Positions 44,701 through 52,582 of a stretch of DNA of 64,000 nucleotides are shown here, one piece after another (positions within the stretch are counted from its first letter, which is position 1; each line of letters begins with the position of its first letter). Location: assembly GCF_900636825.1 (NCBI RefSeq), contig NZ_LR134318.1, positions 2,141,501-2,205,500 on the forward strand. Direction: 5' to 3'. The notes below the pieces were generated by a model. That model worked only from the letters and a program-made list of their open reading frames with translations, ran no database searches and was not told the DNA's origin. Position numbers and translations under genes: made by a program. Origin of the DNA: Pseudomonas fluorescens. GTDB taxonomy: Bacteria > Pseudomonadota > Gammaproteobacteria > Pseudomonadales > Pseudomonadaceae.

Positions 44701-45323
44701 GAATGCTCGACTGGATGTCATTGACCGTGTGTTTCTGGATTTTCAGCAACGTGGCGTTGGCCCACGACGGGCATGCGCCCCCAGCGCCGGCAGACCCGGC
44801 ACCAGCCGCAGCCACGGCCAAAGGCACTCACGATGCGCAAGCCTGGTTCACCGACACGCCGCTGCAAAATCAGAATGGCGAGACCCTGCGCTTCTACAGC
44901 GATGCCCTGCAAAACCGCGTAGTGCTGCTCAATGTGATTTTCACCAGTTGCACCGACGCCTGCCCGTTGATCACCCGCAAACTCAAGGAAGTCCGCGAGC
45001 TGTTGGGTGACAAGGCCGACGGCATTACCTTTATTTCCCTTACCAGTGACCCGCTGCGCGATACGCCGGCGGTGCTCAAGGCTTACACCTTGAAGCAGGG
45101 TTCCGATGACCCTCATTGGCTTTTTCTCACCGGCGACAAGGCGCAAATGGACCTGGTGCTGAGCCGCATCGGCCAGATCATCCCGACGCCCGAGCAGCAC
45201 TCCACGCAGTTGATCGTCGGCGACGTCGCCAATAAACGCTGGAGCAAAATCCGCCCCGATGCCCCGGCCGCCGCCATTGCCCAGCGCTTGCAGTTGCTGA
45301 CAATGCCCGTGGCTGGTCGCTGA
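44697..45323 (+). CDS. SCO family copper chaperone (second)
   Basis: A 208-residue SCO paralogue: N-terminal signal or anchor (LDWMSLTVCFWIFSNVALA), HDGHAPP His motif, CxxxCP with Cys85 and Cys89 (SCTDACPLI) and distal His in EQHSTQLIVGD. Its ATG overlaps the preceding stop (ATGA), so the two chaperones are made together. Two different SCO proteins could serve two copper centres or separate reductant and metallochaperone roles. Confidence 0.93.
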   Translation: MRMLDWMSLTVCFWIFSNVALAHDGHAPPAPADPAPAAATAKGTHDAQAWFTDTPLQNQNGETLRFYSDALQNRVVLLNVIFTSCTDACPLITRKLKEVRELLGDKADGITFISLTSDPLRDTPAVLKAYTLKQGSDDPHWLFLTGDKAQMDLVLSRIGQIIPTPEQHSTQLIVGDVANKRWSKIRPDAPAAAIAQRLQLLTMPVAGR

Positions 45324-45332
45324 GTTCGCGCC

Positions 45333-46883
45333 ATGAACCTGCGCCGGGTACTCGCCCTGATCCTGCTCGCTGGTACCTGCCTTGGCGCGGGCGCTGTGCC
45401 GCTGACCCCGGAGGAAGCGGCGGGCAAACGCCTGTACCGGCAGGGCTTGTCGGCGAGTGGCGAAGCGATCATGGCGCGGGTGGGCCCCGCGGATGTATTG
45501 CTGCCGGCCACCAGCCTGCCGTGCGCCAATTGTCACGGCGCCGATGGCCTCGGTCGACCCGAAGGGGGCATGCGTCCCCCGGAACTGAATTGGTCGCGAC
45601 TGACCAGCACCTACGGTCAGCAACAGGTCAATGGCCGCAGTTATCCGGCCTACACGGAAAGCAGCCTGGCAACGGTGATTCAACTCGGCCGCGACCCTGG
45701 CCACAATCGCCTCGACCCGAGCATGCCGCGCTTTGTGCTGTCGATGAAGGATCAGCGCAACCTCACCGCGTATCTCAAACGCCTGGCCGATGAACGCGAC
45801 CCCGGCCTCGACGGCGAGATCTTGCACCTCGGTACGTTGCTGCCCAGCGCAGGGCCGTTGGCGGAGGAGGGCATGACCATCGCTGCGGTGCTCAACGGCA
45901 GCGTGGCGCGGATCAATCAGGCGGGCGGCATTCACGGGCGGCAGTTGAGTCTGACGGTGCTCGATCCCGGCCCGGATCGCGCCAGTGCCGGATTGGCCCT
46001 GCAACGCTTGATCGAGCAGGAACAGGTTTTCGCCCTGATCGCTCCGTTGGCGCCGGCCCTCGACAGCGAACTGCCTGCGCGTCTGGAGCAGGCCGGCGTG
46101 CCGCTGATTGGCGCGCTGTCGCTGCTCGGTCCGATGCAGGCCAGTCCGCAGATTTTCGAACCGTTGCCGGGCTTGCGCGAGCAGTTGATCGCGTTGGCCG
46201 ATTACGCCACGGCCAGCCTGCGCGTGCTGCAAGGGCCGACACTGATCGCTTATCCCGATGACCCCGCACAGACGCTGGCAGCGCAAAACCTCGGCGCGTA
46301 CTTGCAAAGCCACGGCTGGCAAAACGTCCATCTGCAAGGCTACGACCCGATGGCCGAGGCGTTGCCGTTGGGCTCGCGGTCGGTGTTTTACCTTGGCAGC
46401 GGTAGCGGTTTCAGTCGCTTGGCGACGAGGCTGCAGAGCGCCGGGCAGGTGCCGTACCTGTTCGCCGCTTCCAGCCAGGTAGCCGGCGACCTGCTGCAAG
46501 TCCCTGACGGATTTACCCGGCGCGTGTTTCTCGCTTATCCGTTCGTGCCCAGCGACTGGACGCAGGCCGGGCGCATCGGGTTGACGGTTTTACGCGAAGC
46601 CCAAGGCCTCGGCGCCCAGCACGCGGTGCTGCAAGTCGGCGCCTACGCCTCGATGCTGCTGCTCATTGAAGGCATGAAGCAGGCCGGGCGCGACGCCAGC
46701 CGCGAAAAACTGGTGGCAGCGCTCGAAGGTCTGCACGACTTCGACACAGGCCTGACCCCGCGTTTGAGTTTCGGCCCCGGTCGGCGTCTGGGCTTGAGCG
46801 GTGCGCACGTGGTCACTGTGGATTTGCCCGATCAGCATTTCTATCTGGTCGCGCCTTATAAACCGATCACTGCCAGCCCCTGA
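45333..46883 (+). CDS. Cytochrome c fused to periplasmic-binding (ABC substrate-binding-like) domain
   Basis: A 516-residue periplasmic protein: signal peptide (LALILLAGTCLGAGA), a c-type cytochrome domain at about residues 25-150 with one haem motif CANCH (Cys64, Cys67, His68) and a candidate Met ligand in SMPRFVLSM. Residues about 165-510 form a type 1 periplasmic-binding fold of the branched-chain-amino-acid receptor kind (LHLGTLLPSAGPLAEEGMTI, INQAGGIHGRQLSLTVLD, AYASMLLLIEGMKQAGRD). It may pass electrons to or from the copper oxidase while sensing a ligand. The fusion is uncommon. No classical ribosome binding site; 9 bp after the second SCO gene. Confidence 0.85.
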   Translation: MNLRRVLALILLAGTCLGAGAVPLTPEEAAGKRLYRQGLSASGEAIMARVGPADVLLPATSLPCANCHGADGLGRPEGGMRPPELNWSRLTSTYGQQQVNGRSYPAYTESSLATVIQLGRDPGHNRLDPSMPRFVLSMKDQRNLTAYLKRLADERDPGLDGEILHLGTLLPSAGPLAEEGMTIAAVLNGSVARINQAGGIHGRQLSLTVLDPGPDRASAGLALQRLIEQEQVFALIAPLAPALDSELPARLEQAGVPLIGALSLLGPMQASPQIFEPLPGLREQLIALADYATASLRVLQGPTLIAYPDDPAQTLAAQNLGAYLQSHGWQNVHLQGYDPMAEALPLGSRSVFYLGSGSGFSRLATRLQSAGQVPYLFAASSQVAGDLLQVPDGFTRRVFLAYPFVPSDWTQAGRIGLTVLREAQGLGAQHAVLQVGAYASMLLLIEGMKQAGRDASREKLVAALEGLHDFDTGLTPRLSFGPGRRLGLSGAHVVTVDLPDQHFYLVAPYKPITASP

Positions 46884-46898
46884 ACGGAGGGCCCGATC

Positions 46899-47660
46899 AT
46901 GAAACGCACGACGCTGATATGGCTGCTGACCTGCTGGCTTCCGCTGGCGTGGGCCAATAACGAACCGGCCGTGGCGCGGGTCAACGGCGAGGAAATTTCC
47001 GGGTTTCGCTTTGAACGCTTCTTTGCCGAATACCTGGAAGATCAGGGTCGCGCGGTGACGAGCATTCGTAGTCCCAAGGCTTATAAACAGCTGCGACAGG
47101 ATGCGTTGCAGACGCTTATCGACAAAGAGTTGCTGTGGCAGGAGTCGCAAAAGCGCGGTGTGCAGATTGACGAGCAAGTGGTCCGCGCCCAGATCGAGAA
47201 AACCCGCATTGCCATCGGCGGCGCGGATAAATTCGTCCGGCGCCTGCAGGATGCCGGTTTCGATGAGGCGTCCTTCACCGAGTACACCCGCCGCGAGCTG
47301 GCGGCGCAGCAGACGTTTGCCGCGTTGATTCGGGCGAACACTCTGCAACCCCGGCAGCTGTTGATCAGAGTGCCGTTGCAGGCGGATGCGGCCAAAAATG
47401 CGCAGGCGCGTCTACGCTTGATGCAAATGCGCGCCTCGATTGTCAGCGGGGCGTCGTTTGCCAGCCAACCGGTGCGTTCACCGTTTGGCTGGCATGTGAT
47501 TTATTTGCCGAACCACTTGGAAACCGCCGATGTCACAGATTTGCAGGGGCTGGATACAGTCAGGGCAGAGCTCGCCCGACAGCAACAGACCCAGGCTCGT
47601 CGCCAAGTGCTCGCGCAGTTACGGGTGCAGAACAGGATCGAACGAATTGACGACGACTGA
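46899..47660 (+). CDS. Periplasmic peptidylprolyl isomerase-like protein with shortened parvulin domain
   Basis: A 253-residue exported protein (signal MKRTTLIWLLTCWLPLAWA). Residues 25-145 are a SurA/PpiD-like N-terminal chaperone domain (NEPAVARVNGEEISGFRFER, LIDKELLWQESQKRGVQIDE). The parvulin domain begins (RQLLIRVPLQADAAKNAQAR) but passes straight from SGASFA to SQPVRSPFGWHVIYL, so about 45 residues of the usual catalytic core are missing. It probably keeps chaperone activity without isomerisation. Last gene of the oxidase unit; it may fold the giant oxidase during export. Confidence 0.82.
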   Translation: MKRTTLIWLLTCWLPLAWANNEPAVARVNGEEISGFRFERFFAEYLEDQGRAVTSIRSPKAYKQLRQDALQTLIDKELLWQESQKRGVQIDEQVVRAQIEKTRIAIGGADKFVRRLQDAGFDEASFTEYTRRELAAQQTFAALIRANTLQPRQLLIRVPLQADAAKNAQARLRLMQMRASIVSGASFASQPVRSPFGWHVIYLPNHLETADVTDLQGLDTVRAELARQQQTQARRQVLAQLRVQNRIERIDDD

Positions 47661-47663
47661 AGG

Positions 47664-47726
47664 TTCCCCCCCAATAGTGGGGAATGGCTTCGATGCCCAT
47701 TCAGGTGCTTCCCCGTTTCTGGGGAA
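47664..47726. promoter_or_regulatory. Two TTCCCC...GGGGAA dyads upstream of the response regulator operon
   Basis: A dyad of TTCCCC with GGGGAA separated by 9 bp (47664-47684) and TTCCCCGTTTCTGGGGAA (47709-47726). They lie 75-135 bp before the sigma-54-type promoter at 47800, mirroring the arrangement at 35910-36039. Confidence 0.7.
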
Positions 47727-47799
47727 CGGGGTACCGGGACGAGCGGGCATCGTCATAGATTTCAAGGACATGAAGACACAATAATACCGGCACTCAGCC

Positions 47800-47814
47800 T
47801 GGCATGAAGTGTGC
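47800..47814 (+). promoter_or_regulatory. Sigma-54-type promoter of the secretion operon
   Basis: TGGCATGAAGTGTGC: GG at -24, GC at -12, correct spacing; two deviations from TGGCACG-N4-TTGC. Predicted start near 47826, about 54 nt before the TTG start of the response regulator. Confidence 0.65.
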
Positions 47815-47879
47815 GTTACCTCTGGTAAGGCGTACTCTCAGAGCGGGGTCATCGGACCTGCGGTATCAAGGAGTCGACC

Positions 47880-48410
47880 TTGGTTAACAAAGTACTGGTT
47901 GTCGAAGACGAACAGCTGCTTGCACGCAACCTTCAGGATTATCTGTCGGCGCAAGGGCTGGACGTCCGGATCGCACATGACGGAGCAACGGGTATCGGCC
48001 TGGCCGAAGCGTTTGCCCCCGACGTGCTGGTGTTCGATTACCGCTTGCCCGATATGGAAGGTTTTGAAGTGCTCGACGCAGTCCGCCAGAACAGGACGTG
48101 CCATTTTGTGCTGATAACAGGTCACCCCACCGCTGAAGTCTGTGAGCGGGCGCGGCAACTGGGAGTCAGCCACATCCTGTTCAAACCTTTTCCATTGGCG
48201 GAACTGGCCCGAGCGGTCTGCGACCTTCTTGGCATCAAGCGCGAAGCGAAACCCGGTGCGAGCCCTTCCGAGGGCTTTGTCGAACGACGCCAGAGCAGGA
48301 CCGAGAGCTTCCCGTTGCAGTTGTACGATGGCAGTTGGGTGTTGGCGGATCGGCGACGACAGTCGCGTGCCATGGCACCGGACGACGATCAAATGCTCAC
48401 CGGGGAGTAA
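47880..48410 (+). CDS. Stand-alone response regulator (receiver domain)
   Basis: A 176-residue protein. Residues 3-120 form a CheY-like receiver with acidic pocket (VVEDEQ), phosphoacceptor Asp53 (VFDYRLPD), Thr in LITGHP and Lys in LFKPFPL. The remaining 55 residues (EGFVERRQSRTESFPLQLYD) have no recognisable output domain. TTG start with AAGGAG. It heads the secretion operon. It cannot itself be the sigma-54 activator because it lacks AAA+ and HTH domains, but may act in the same phosphorelay or control the apparatus post-translationally. Confidence 0.87.
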   Translation: MVNKVLVVEDEQLLARNLQDYLSAQGLDVRIAHDGATGIGLAEAFAPDVLVFDYRLPDMEGFEVLDAVRQNRTCHFVLITGHPTAEVCERARQLGVSHILFKPFPLAELARAVCDLLGIKREAKPGASPSEGFVERRQSRTESFPLQLYDGSWVLADRRRQSRAMAPDDDQMLTGE

Positions 48411-48491
48411 TGGCGCGATCAGACGTTCCGGCTTATGCCGCCAAGGTTTGCCGCGCCGAAAGGGCTTCAAGCCCCGGTTGGAGAGCAAGCC

Positions 48492-50198
48492 ATGGAACGT
48501 CTGTCCGTTGTCGTCGAACCGCTGCTGGCACCGAGCGCACCAGAACGCTTTTCCAGTGAACAGCTTGCCCAGGCCCGGGCGCGGGCCGCCACTTCCGGCG
48601 AACGCGTTCTTGAGGCTCTGAACGTCCTTTGTGAACTGGCGCCAATGCCGTTCATTGACACCCTCGGCGCCACCCTGCATTACCCGGTGCTCGACACCGA
48701 CAGCCTGTTTGCCGCGACGCCGGTGTTCGACCGGGTCACTCTCGCACAATGCCTGAAACGTGAATTCATCCTGCTGCGCCACAACGACGCGGTCATCGGC
48801 GTATTCGCCGACCCCTTCGACCCGGCGCGTCTGGCCTGGATTGACGACTGCCTGCACGGCGCGCCGTTGTATCTGGTGCACGCCGACGACCTCAAGGCCT
48901 ATCTGGCCCGTCACGAAGAAAGCTTCCACGCCGTCGAATCGCTGAACGCCCAGGGCGACACCCATCACGAAATCGATACCCTGCAAAGCCTGTCGCTGAC
49001 CAGCATTAGCGAAGACGCCAGCAGCGTGGTGAAACTGGTCAACTCGACCTTGTACGACGCGCTGAAAATGCACGCCAGCGACATCCACCTCGGCACCACC
49101 GGCAGCGGTCTGGTGATCAAGTACCGCATCGACGGCGTGCTCAATAACATCAGCAAAGTCCAGGGTGCCGAATTCTCCGAGCAGGTGATCTCGCGGGTCA
49201 AGGTCATGGCCGAACTGGACATCGGCGAGAAACGCGTGCCGCAGGACGGTCGCTTCAAGATCGGCATCAGTGGCCGCCAGATCGACTTTCGCGTGTCGAT
49301 CATGCCGAGCATTTTCGGTGAGGACGCGGTGCTGCGGGTGCTCGACAAACAGGATCTCGCTGACAAGGTCTGCGGCGTGCAATTGCAGGCGCTGGGCTTT
49401 GAAGACGAAACCCTGCGTCAGTTGCGCCGCCTCGCCGCCGAACCCTATGGGATGGTGCTGGTCACCGGCCCGACCGGCAGCGGCAAGACCACCACGCTGT
49501 ACGCCATGATCACCGAGATCAACCACGGCGTGGACAAGATCATCACCATCGAAGACCCGGTCGAATACCAATTGCCGGGGGTGCTGCAAATCCCGGTCAA
49601 CGAGAAAAAAGGCCTCACCTTCGCTCGGGGCTTACGCTCGATCCTGCGCCACGACCCGGACAAAATCATGGTTGGTGAGATTCGTGACCCGGACACCGCG
49701 CAGATCGCCGTGCAATCGGCGCTCACCGGTCACCTGGTGTTCACCACCATCCACGCCAACAACGTCTTCGACGTGATTGGCCGCTTCACCCAAATGGAAA
49801 TCGACCCGTACAGCCTGGTCTCGGCGCTCAACGCGATCCTCGCCCAGCGTCTGATCCGTCTGGTGTGCAGCAGCTGCAGCGCGCCGGTCAATCCGAGCGA
49901 TGAAGAGCTGCGCGCCTCGGGCCTCGATCCGCAGAAAGTCGATCACTACCACTTCGTCCACGGCAAGGGCTGCGGCCACTGCCGGGGCAGCGGTTATCGC
50001 GGGCGCACGGCGATTGCCGAGCTGCTGCACCTCGATGACGAACTGCGCCAGATGATCGTCGAGCGCCAACCGATCACTCAAATCAAAGCCCTGGCCTGCG
50101 CCCGTGGTTTGCGCCTGCTGCGCGAATCGGCGCTGGAGCTGGTGGAGCAAGGTCGCACCACGCTGGAGGAGATCAATCGTGTCACTTTTATCGCGTGA
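48492..50198 (+). CDS. gspE: Type II secretion ATPase GspE
   Basis: A 568-residue GspE/PilB-family ATPase: N-terminal GspE-II domain, Walker A GPTGSGKT at 326-333, Asp box and Walker B (LRHDPDKIMVGEIRDPDTA), His box (TGHLVFTTIHANN), and the zinc tetracysteine with CSSC at 459-462 and CGHC at 494-497. It powers pseudopilus assembly through GspF. ATG at 48492 preceded by GGAGAG; an in-frame ATG 19 codons upstream is possible. Its 3' end overlaps the next gene by 20 bp. Confidence 0.95.
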   Translation: MERLSVVVEPLLAPSAPERFSSEQLAQARARAATSGERVLEALNVLCELAPMPFIDTLGATLHYPVLDTDSLFAATPVFDRVTLAQCLKREFILLRHNDAVIGVFADPFDPARLAWIDDCLHGAPLYLVHADDLKAYLARHEESFHAVESLNAQGDTHHEIDTLQSLSLTSISEDASSVVKLVNSTLYDALKMHASDIHLGTTGSGLVIKYRIDGVLNNISKVQGAEFSEQVISRVKVMAELDIGEKRVPQDGRFKIGISGRQIDFRVSIMPSIFGEDAVLRVLDKQDLADKVCGVQLQALGFEDETLRQLRRLAAEPYGMVLVTGPTGSGKTTTLYAMITEINHGVDKIITIEDPVEYQLPGVLQIPVNEKKGLTFARGLRSILRHDPDKIMVGEIRDPDTAQIAVQSALTGHLVFTTIHANNVFDVIGRFTQMEIDPYSLVSALNAILAQRLIRLVCSSCSAPVNPSDEELRASGLDPQKVDHYHFVHGKGCGHCRGSGYRGRTAIAELLHLDDELRQMIVERQPITQIKALACARGLRLLRESALELVEQGRTTLEEINRVTFIA

Positions 50199-50982
50199 GC
50201 GTTTTGTCGCCGTGCTCGGCGCCAGCGGTGTTGGCCTCGGTCAACGGCGTGGCGGCGACACCCTGTGGCTGGGCAGCGTCGGCTACATCGACGAAGGCTT
50301 CCAGAGCTACGCGGTGGCGCTGGACACCCTTGATCGCCTGCTCGGTGAGCACGCCCGCGCCGGTGCCGAATTGAGCGTGGTCATTTCCGGACACTTCAGC
50401 CGTTTTTGCCTGGTGCCATGGAGCGCGCAGATCAGCAGCCCTGAAGAGCTGCGCGGCTTCGCCCAATTGTGCTTTGAAGACCTGTTCGGCGCGCCAACGC
50501 AGCCGTGGAGTCTGGTGCTGTCCGCCGAACCGGCCGGTTACGACCGCATCGCCAGTGCTTTGCCACAAGACTTGCTCGAGCGCCTGCGCGTGCTGGTCAG
50601 CGGTCGTGGGTTGCGCCTGCGTTCGGTGCAGCCGTACCTGATGGCCGCGTTCAACCGTTTCGACAAAAGCCTCGATGCCGGCGACTTCCTCTTTGTCGTC
50701 GCCGAGCCGCAACGCAGCGTGTTGTTGCTGGCGAGGGAAGGGCGCTGGGCTGGCGTGCGTTCGGTGGGCGGCAGCGATAGCGATGCCGCGTTGAATGCCC
50801 TGATCGGTCGCGAACGGCAACTGCAAGCCTCGACCAGCGAACGCGCTTTCAACGTTTATCTGCATGCGCCGGCGCGCCTCGATGCACATCCGGACGTGGC
50901 GGGCGTGCAACTGCGCACCCTTGAAGACGACTCGATGAACGTGCGTGACGGCTTGTACGTCATGTCCCGGGCGGTGGCCTGA
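50179..50982 (+). CDS. PilM/GspL-like assembly protein
   Basis: A 267-residue cytoplasmic protein, GTG start inside gspE. The pattern of beta strands and helices (FVAVLGASGVGLGQRRGGDT, SYAVALDTLDRLLGEHARAG, RSVQPYLMAAFNRF) resembles the actin-like fold of PilM or the cytoplasmic part of GspL, though without the N-terminal PilN-binding signature. Next come PilN-like and PilO-like genes, the same order as in pilMNOP, which supports the assignment. Overlaps on both sides imply translational coupling. Confidence 0.65.
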   Translation: MSLLSRERFVAVLGASGVGLGQRRGGDTLWLGSVGYIDEGFQSYAVALDTLDRLLGEHARAGAELSVVISGHFSRFCLVPWSAQISSPEELRGFAQLCFEDLFGAPTQPWSLVLSAEPAGYDRIASALPQDLLERLRVLVSGRGLRLRSVQPYLMAAFNRFDKSLDAGDFLFVVAEPQRSVLLLAREGRWAGVRSVGGSDSDAALNALIGRERQLQASTSERAFNVYLHAPARLDAHPDVAGVQLRTLEDDSMNVRDGLYVMSRAVA

Positions 50983-50983
50983 G

Positions 50984-51529
50984 ATGCGCGCGCTCAATCT
51001 CGACTTCCAGCCACGGCCACGTTCTGGCCTGTTGGGTTGGAGCCTGCTTGGCGGCGGCGTGCTGCTGGCGCTGCTGTGCGTCGGCGCGCAACAGCACCTC
51101 GACGCGCACACCGAACGGCAACAAGGCCACCTGCAAACCACCCAGCGCCAGCTCAGCGGTGGTAGCGACGCGAAAAGTACCTTGAGCCCGGCGCAAACCC
51201 GCGAGCAAGCACAAAACCTCGCCGAGATGCGCAAGGTCTCGCAGCAACTGCGCCGGCCATGGGAACGCCTGTTCGCCATGCTCGAAGCGATGCCGCGTGA
51301 AGACGTTGCGCTGCTGACTCTGACCCCGGATGCGCGCAAAGGTCAGTTGCGCATCAGCGCCGAAGCGCGGGATCTGCAAGCGATGCTCGACTTCCACAAA
51401 CGTCTGGAAGCCAGCGAAGAACTGTCCGACGTGTCGTTGCTCAGCCACGAAATCGTCGTCAAATCGCCGGAGCAACCGGTGCAATTCAACCTGTCGGCGA
51501 CTTGGGAGATTGGCGATGCGAATCCCTAG
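50984..51529 (+). CDS. PilN/GspL-like inner-membrane assembly protein
   Basis: A 181-residue bitopic protein: short cytoplasmic N-terminus (MRALNLDFQPRPRSG), one transmembrane helix (LLGWSLLGGGVLLALLCVGA), a coiled coil (QQHLDAHTERQQGHLQTTQR) and a periplasmic ferredoxin-like domain (EDVALLTLTPDARKGQLRIS). This is the PilN layout. It starts one base after the previous stop and overlaps the PilO-like gene by 14 bp. Confidence 0.75.
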   Translation: MRALNLDFQPRPRSGLLGWSLLGGGVLLALLCVGAQQHLDAHTERQQGHLQTTQRQLSGGSDAKSTLSPAQTREQAQNLAEMRKVSQQLRRPWERLFAMLEAMPREDVALLTLTPDARKGQLRISAEARDLQAMLDFHKRLEASEELSDVSLLSHEIVVKSPEQPVQFNLSATWEIGDANP

Positions 51530-52064
51530 ACTGATCGTCCACGAATACCTGCAAGGCCTCGGCATTCCGGGCCTCGCCGGGCTCGCGCTGTTGCTGGCCG
51601 CATTGGCCTGGGCGCTCGGCGGCTTGCTGCCGGGCTTGCAATCGTTGCAGCAGCTGAGCCAGCAAACCGAAGACGCCGGCGATTACCTGGCCAGGGTTGA
51701 GGATGGCAGCATTGCGCCGCCAGTAGTGCCGCAGCGTCAGCTCGACGACTTCCGCAACAAACTGCCGGCGCAGCCGCAAGCCACCGTGGCGATCGATCGC
51801 ATCTACGCCCTTGCAGCCCAGGAACACATCACTCTGGCGCGCGGCGAATACGCCCTCGGCGTCGACCCGAAAACCCATCTGGCGCGCTATCAGATCCTCT
51901 TGCCGGTGCGCGGCAGCTACCCGCAATTACGCCGTTTTCTGCATGCCTTGCTCGGTCAGTTACCGGCGGTGGTGGTGGAAGACGTCGAATTTCAGCGCAA
52001 AAAGATTGGTGACACCGACCTCAACGGCCGGATCCGTATGACCCTCTACCTGTCGAGGTCGTGA
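51516..52064 (+). CDS. PilO/GspM-like inner-membrane assembly protein
   Basis: A 182-residue bitopic protein with a transmembrane helix (GLALLLAALAWALGGLLPGL), coiled coil and a periplasmic ferredoxin-like domain (ITLARGEYALGVDPKTHLAR, YQILLPVRGSYPQLRRFLHA). It would heterodimerise with the PilN-like protein in the inner-membrane platform. ATG overlaps the previous gene; its stop overlaps the next start. Confidence 0.75.
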   Translation: MRIPRLIVHEYLQGLGIPGLAGLALLLAALAWALGGLLPGLQSLQQLSQQTEDAGDYLARVEDGSIAPPVVPQRQLDDFRNKLPAQPQATVAIDRIYALAAQEHITLARGEYALGVDPKTHLARYQILLPVRGSYPQLRRFLHALLGQLPAVVVEDVEFQRKKIGDTDLNGRIRMTLYLSRS

Positions 52065-52582
52065 TGAATACCAAGCGCGTGACAGGTTGGCTGGCGTTCT
52101 TCGGTGTGGCCGCGGCAGTGGCGTGGTTGCCGGAATATCTGGCGCCGGGCGAAGACGCCGATTCCAGCGAAATCGTCGTAGCGACTCCGGCAAAAAACGC
52201 CAGCCGTGGCGCGTTGCCGGCCAGCAATGCCAAGACCAAAACAGCGCCGATCAAGGATCTGAGCCCGGCCGGTGATCTGTTCGCCGCCAAGAGCTGGAAG
52301 GCCGCGCCGACGATGGCGACGGTCACCGAAATTGCCGTTAACCCCGCAACAGTGGTGCAAGCCCCGAGCCTGCCACCGGTGCCGTTTCAGTTCGTCGGCA
52401 GGCTGCATGACCGCAGCGACCTGCAAGTGTTTTTGCAGAACGGCGAAAAAATCTACGTCGTGCGCAACGGGGATGTGATCGACGACACCTGGAAGATCAC
52501 TGGCATCTCGGATGTGGAATTGAGTCTGGTCTACCTGCCTTTGCATTTGTCGCAGACCCTGTCTGTGGGGAGTACGCAATGA
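52064..52582 (+). CDS. GspC/PilP-like alignment protein
   Basis: A 172-residue protein with an N-terminal membrane anchor (RVTGWLAFFGVAAAVAWLPE), a disordered Lys/Ala/Pro linker and a C-terminal beta-rich domain (VPFQFVGRLHDRSDLQVFLQ, KIYVVRNGDVIDDTWKITGI) that resembles the homology region of GspC/PilP, which links the inner-membrane platform to the secretin. Position directly before the secretin gene, as pilP precedes pilQ, supports this. It overlaps both neighbours by a few bases. Confidence 0.72.
   Translation: MNTKRVTGWLAFFGVAAAVAWLPEYLAPGEDADSSEIVVATPAKNASRGALPASNAKTKTAPIKDLSPAGDLFAAKSWKAAPTMATVTEIAVNPATVVQAPSLPPVPFQFVGRLHDRSDLQVFLQNGEKIYVVRNGDVIDDTWKITGISDVELSLVYLPLHLSQTLSVGSTQ

Noticed and set aside
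47880..48410. The response regulator as the sigma-54 activator of the locus
   Set aside because: It lacks AAA+ and DNA-binding domains, so the activator must be encoded outside the window.
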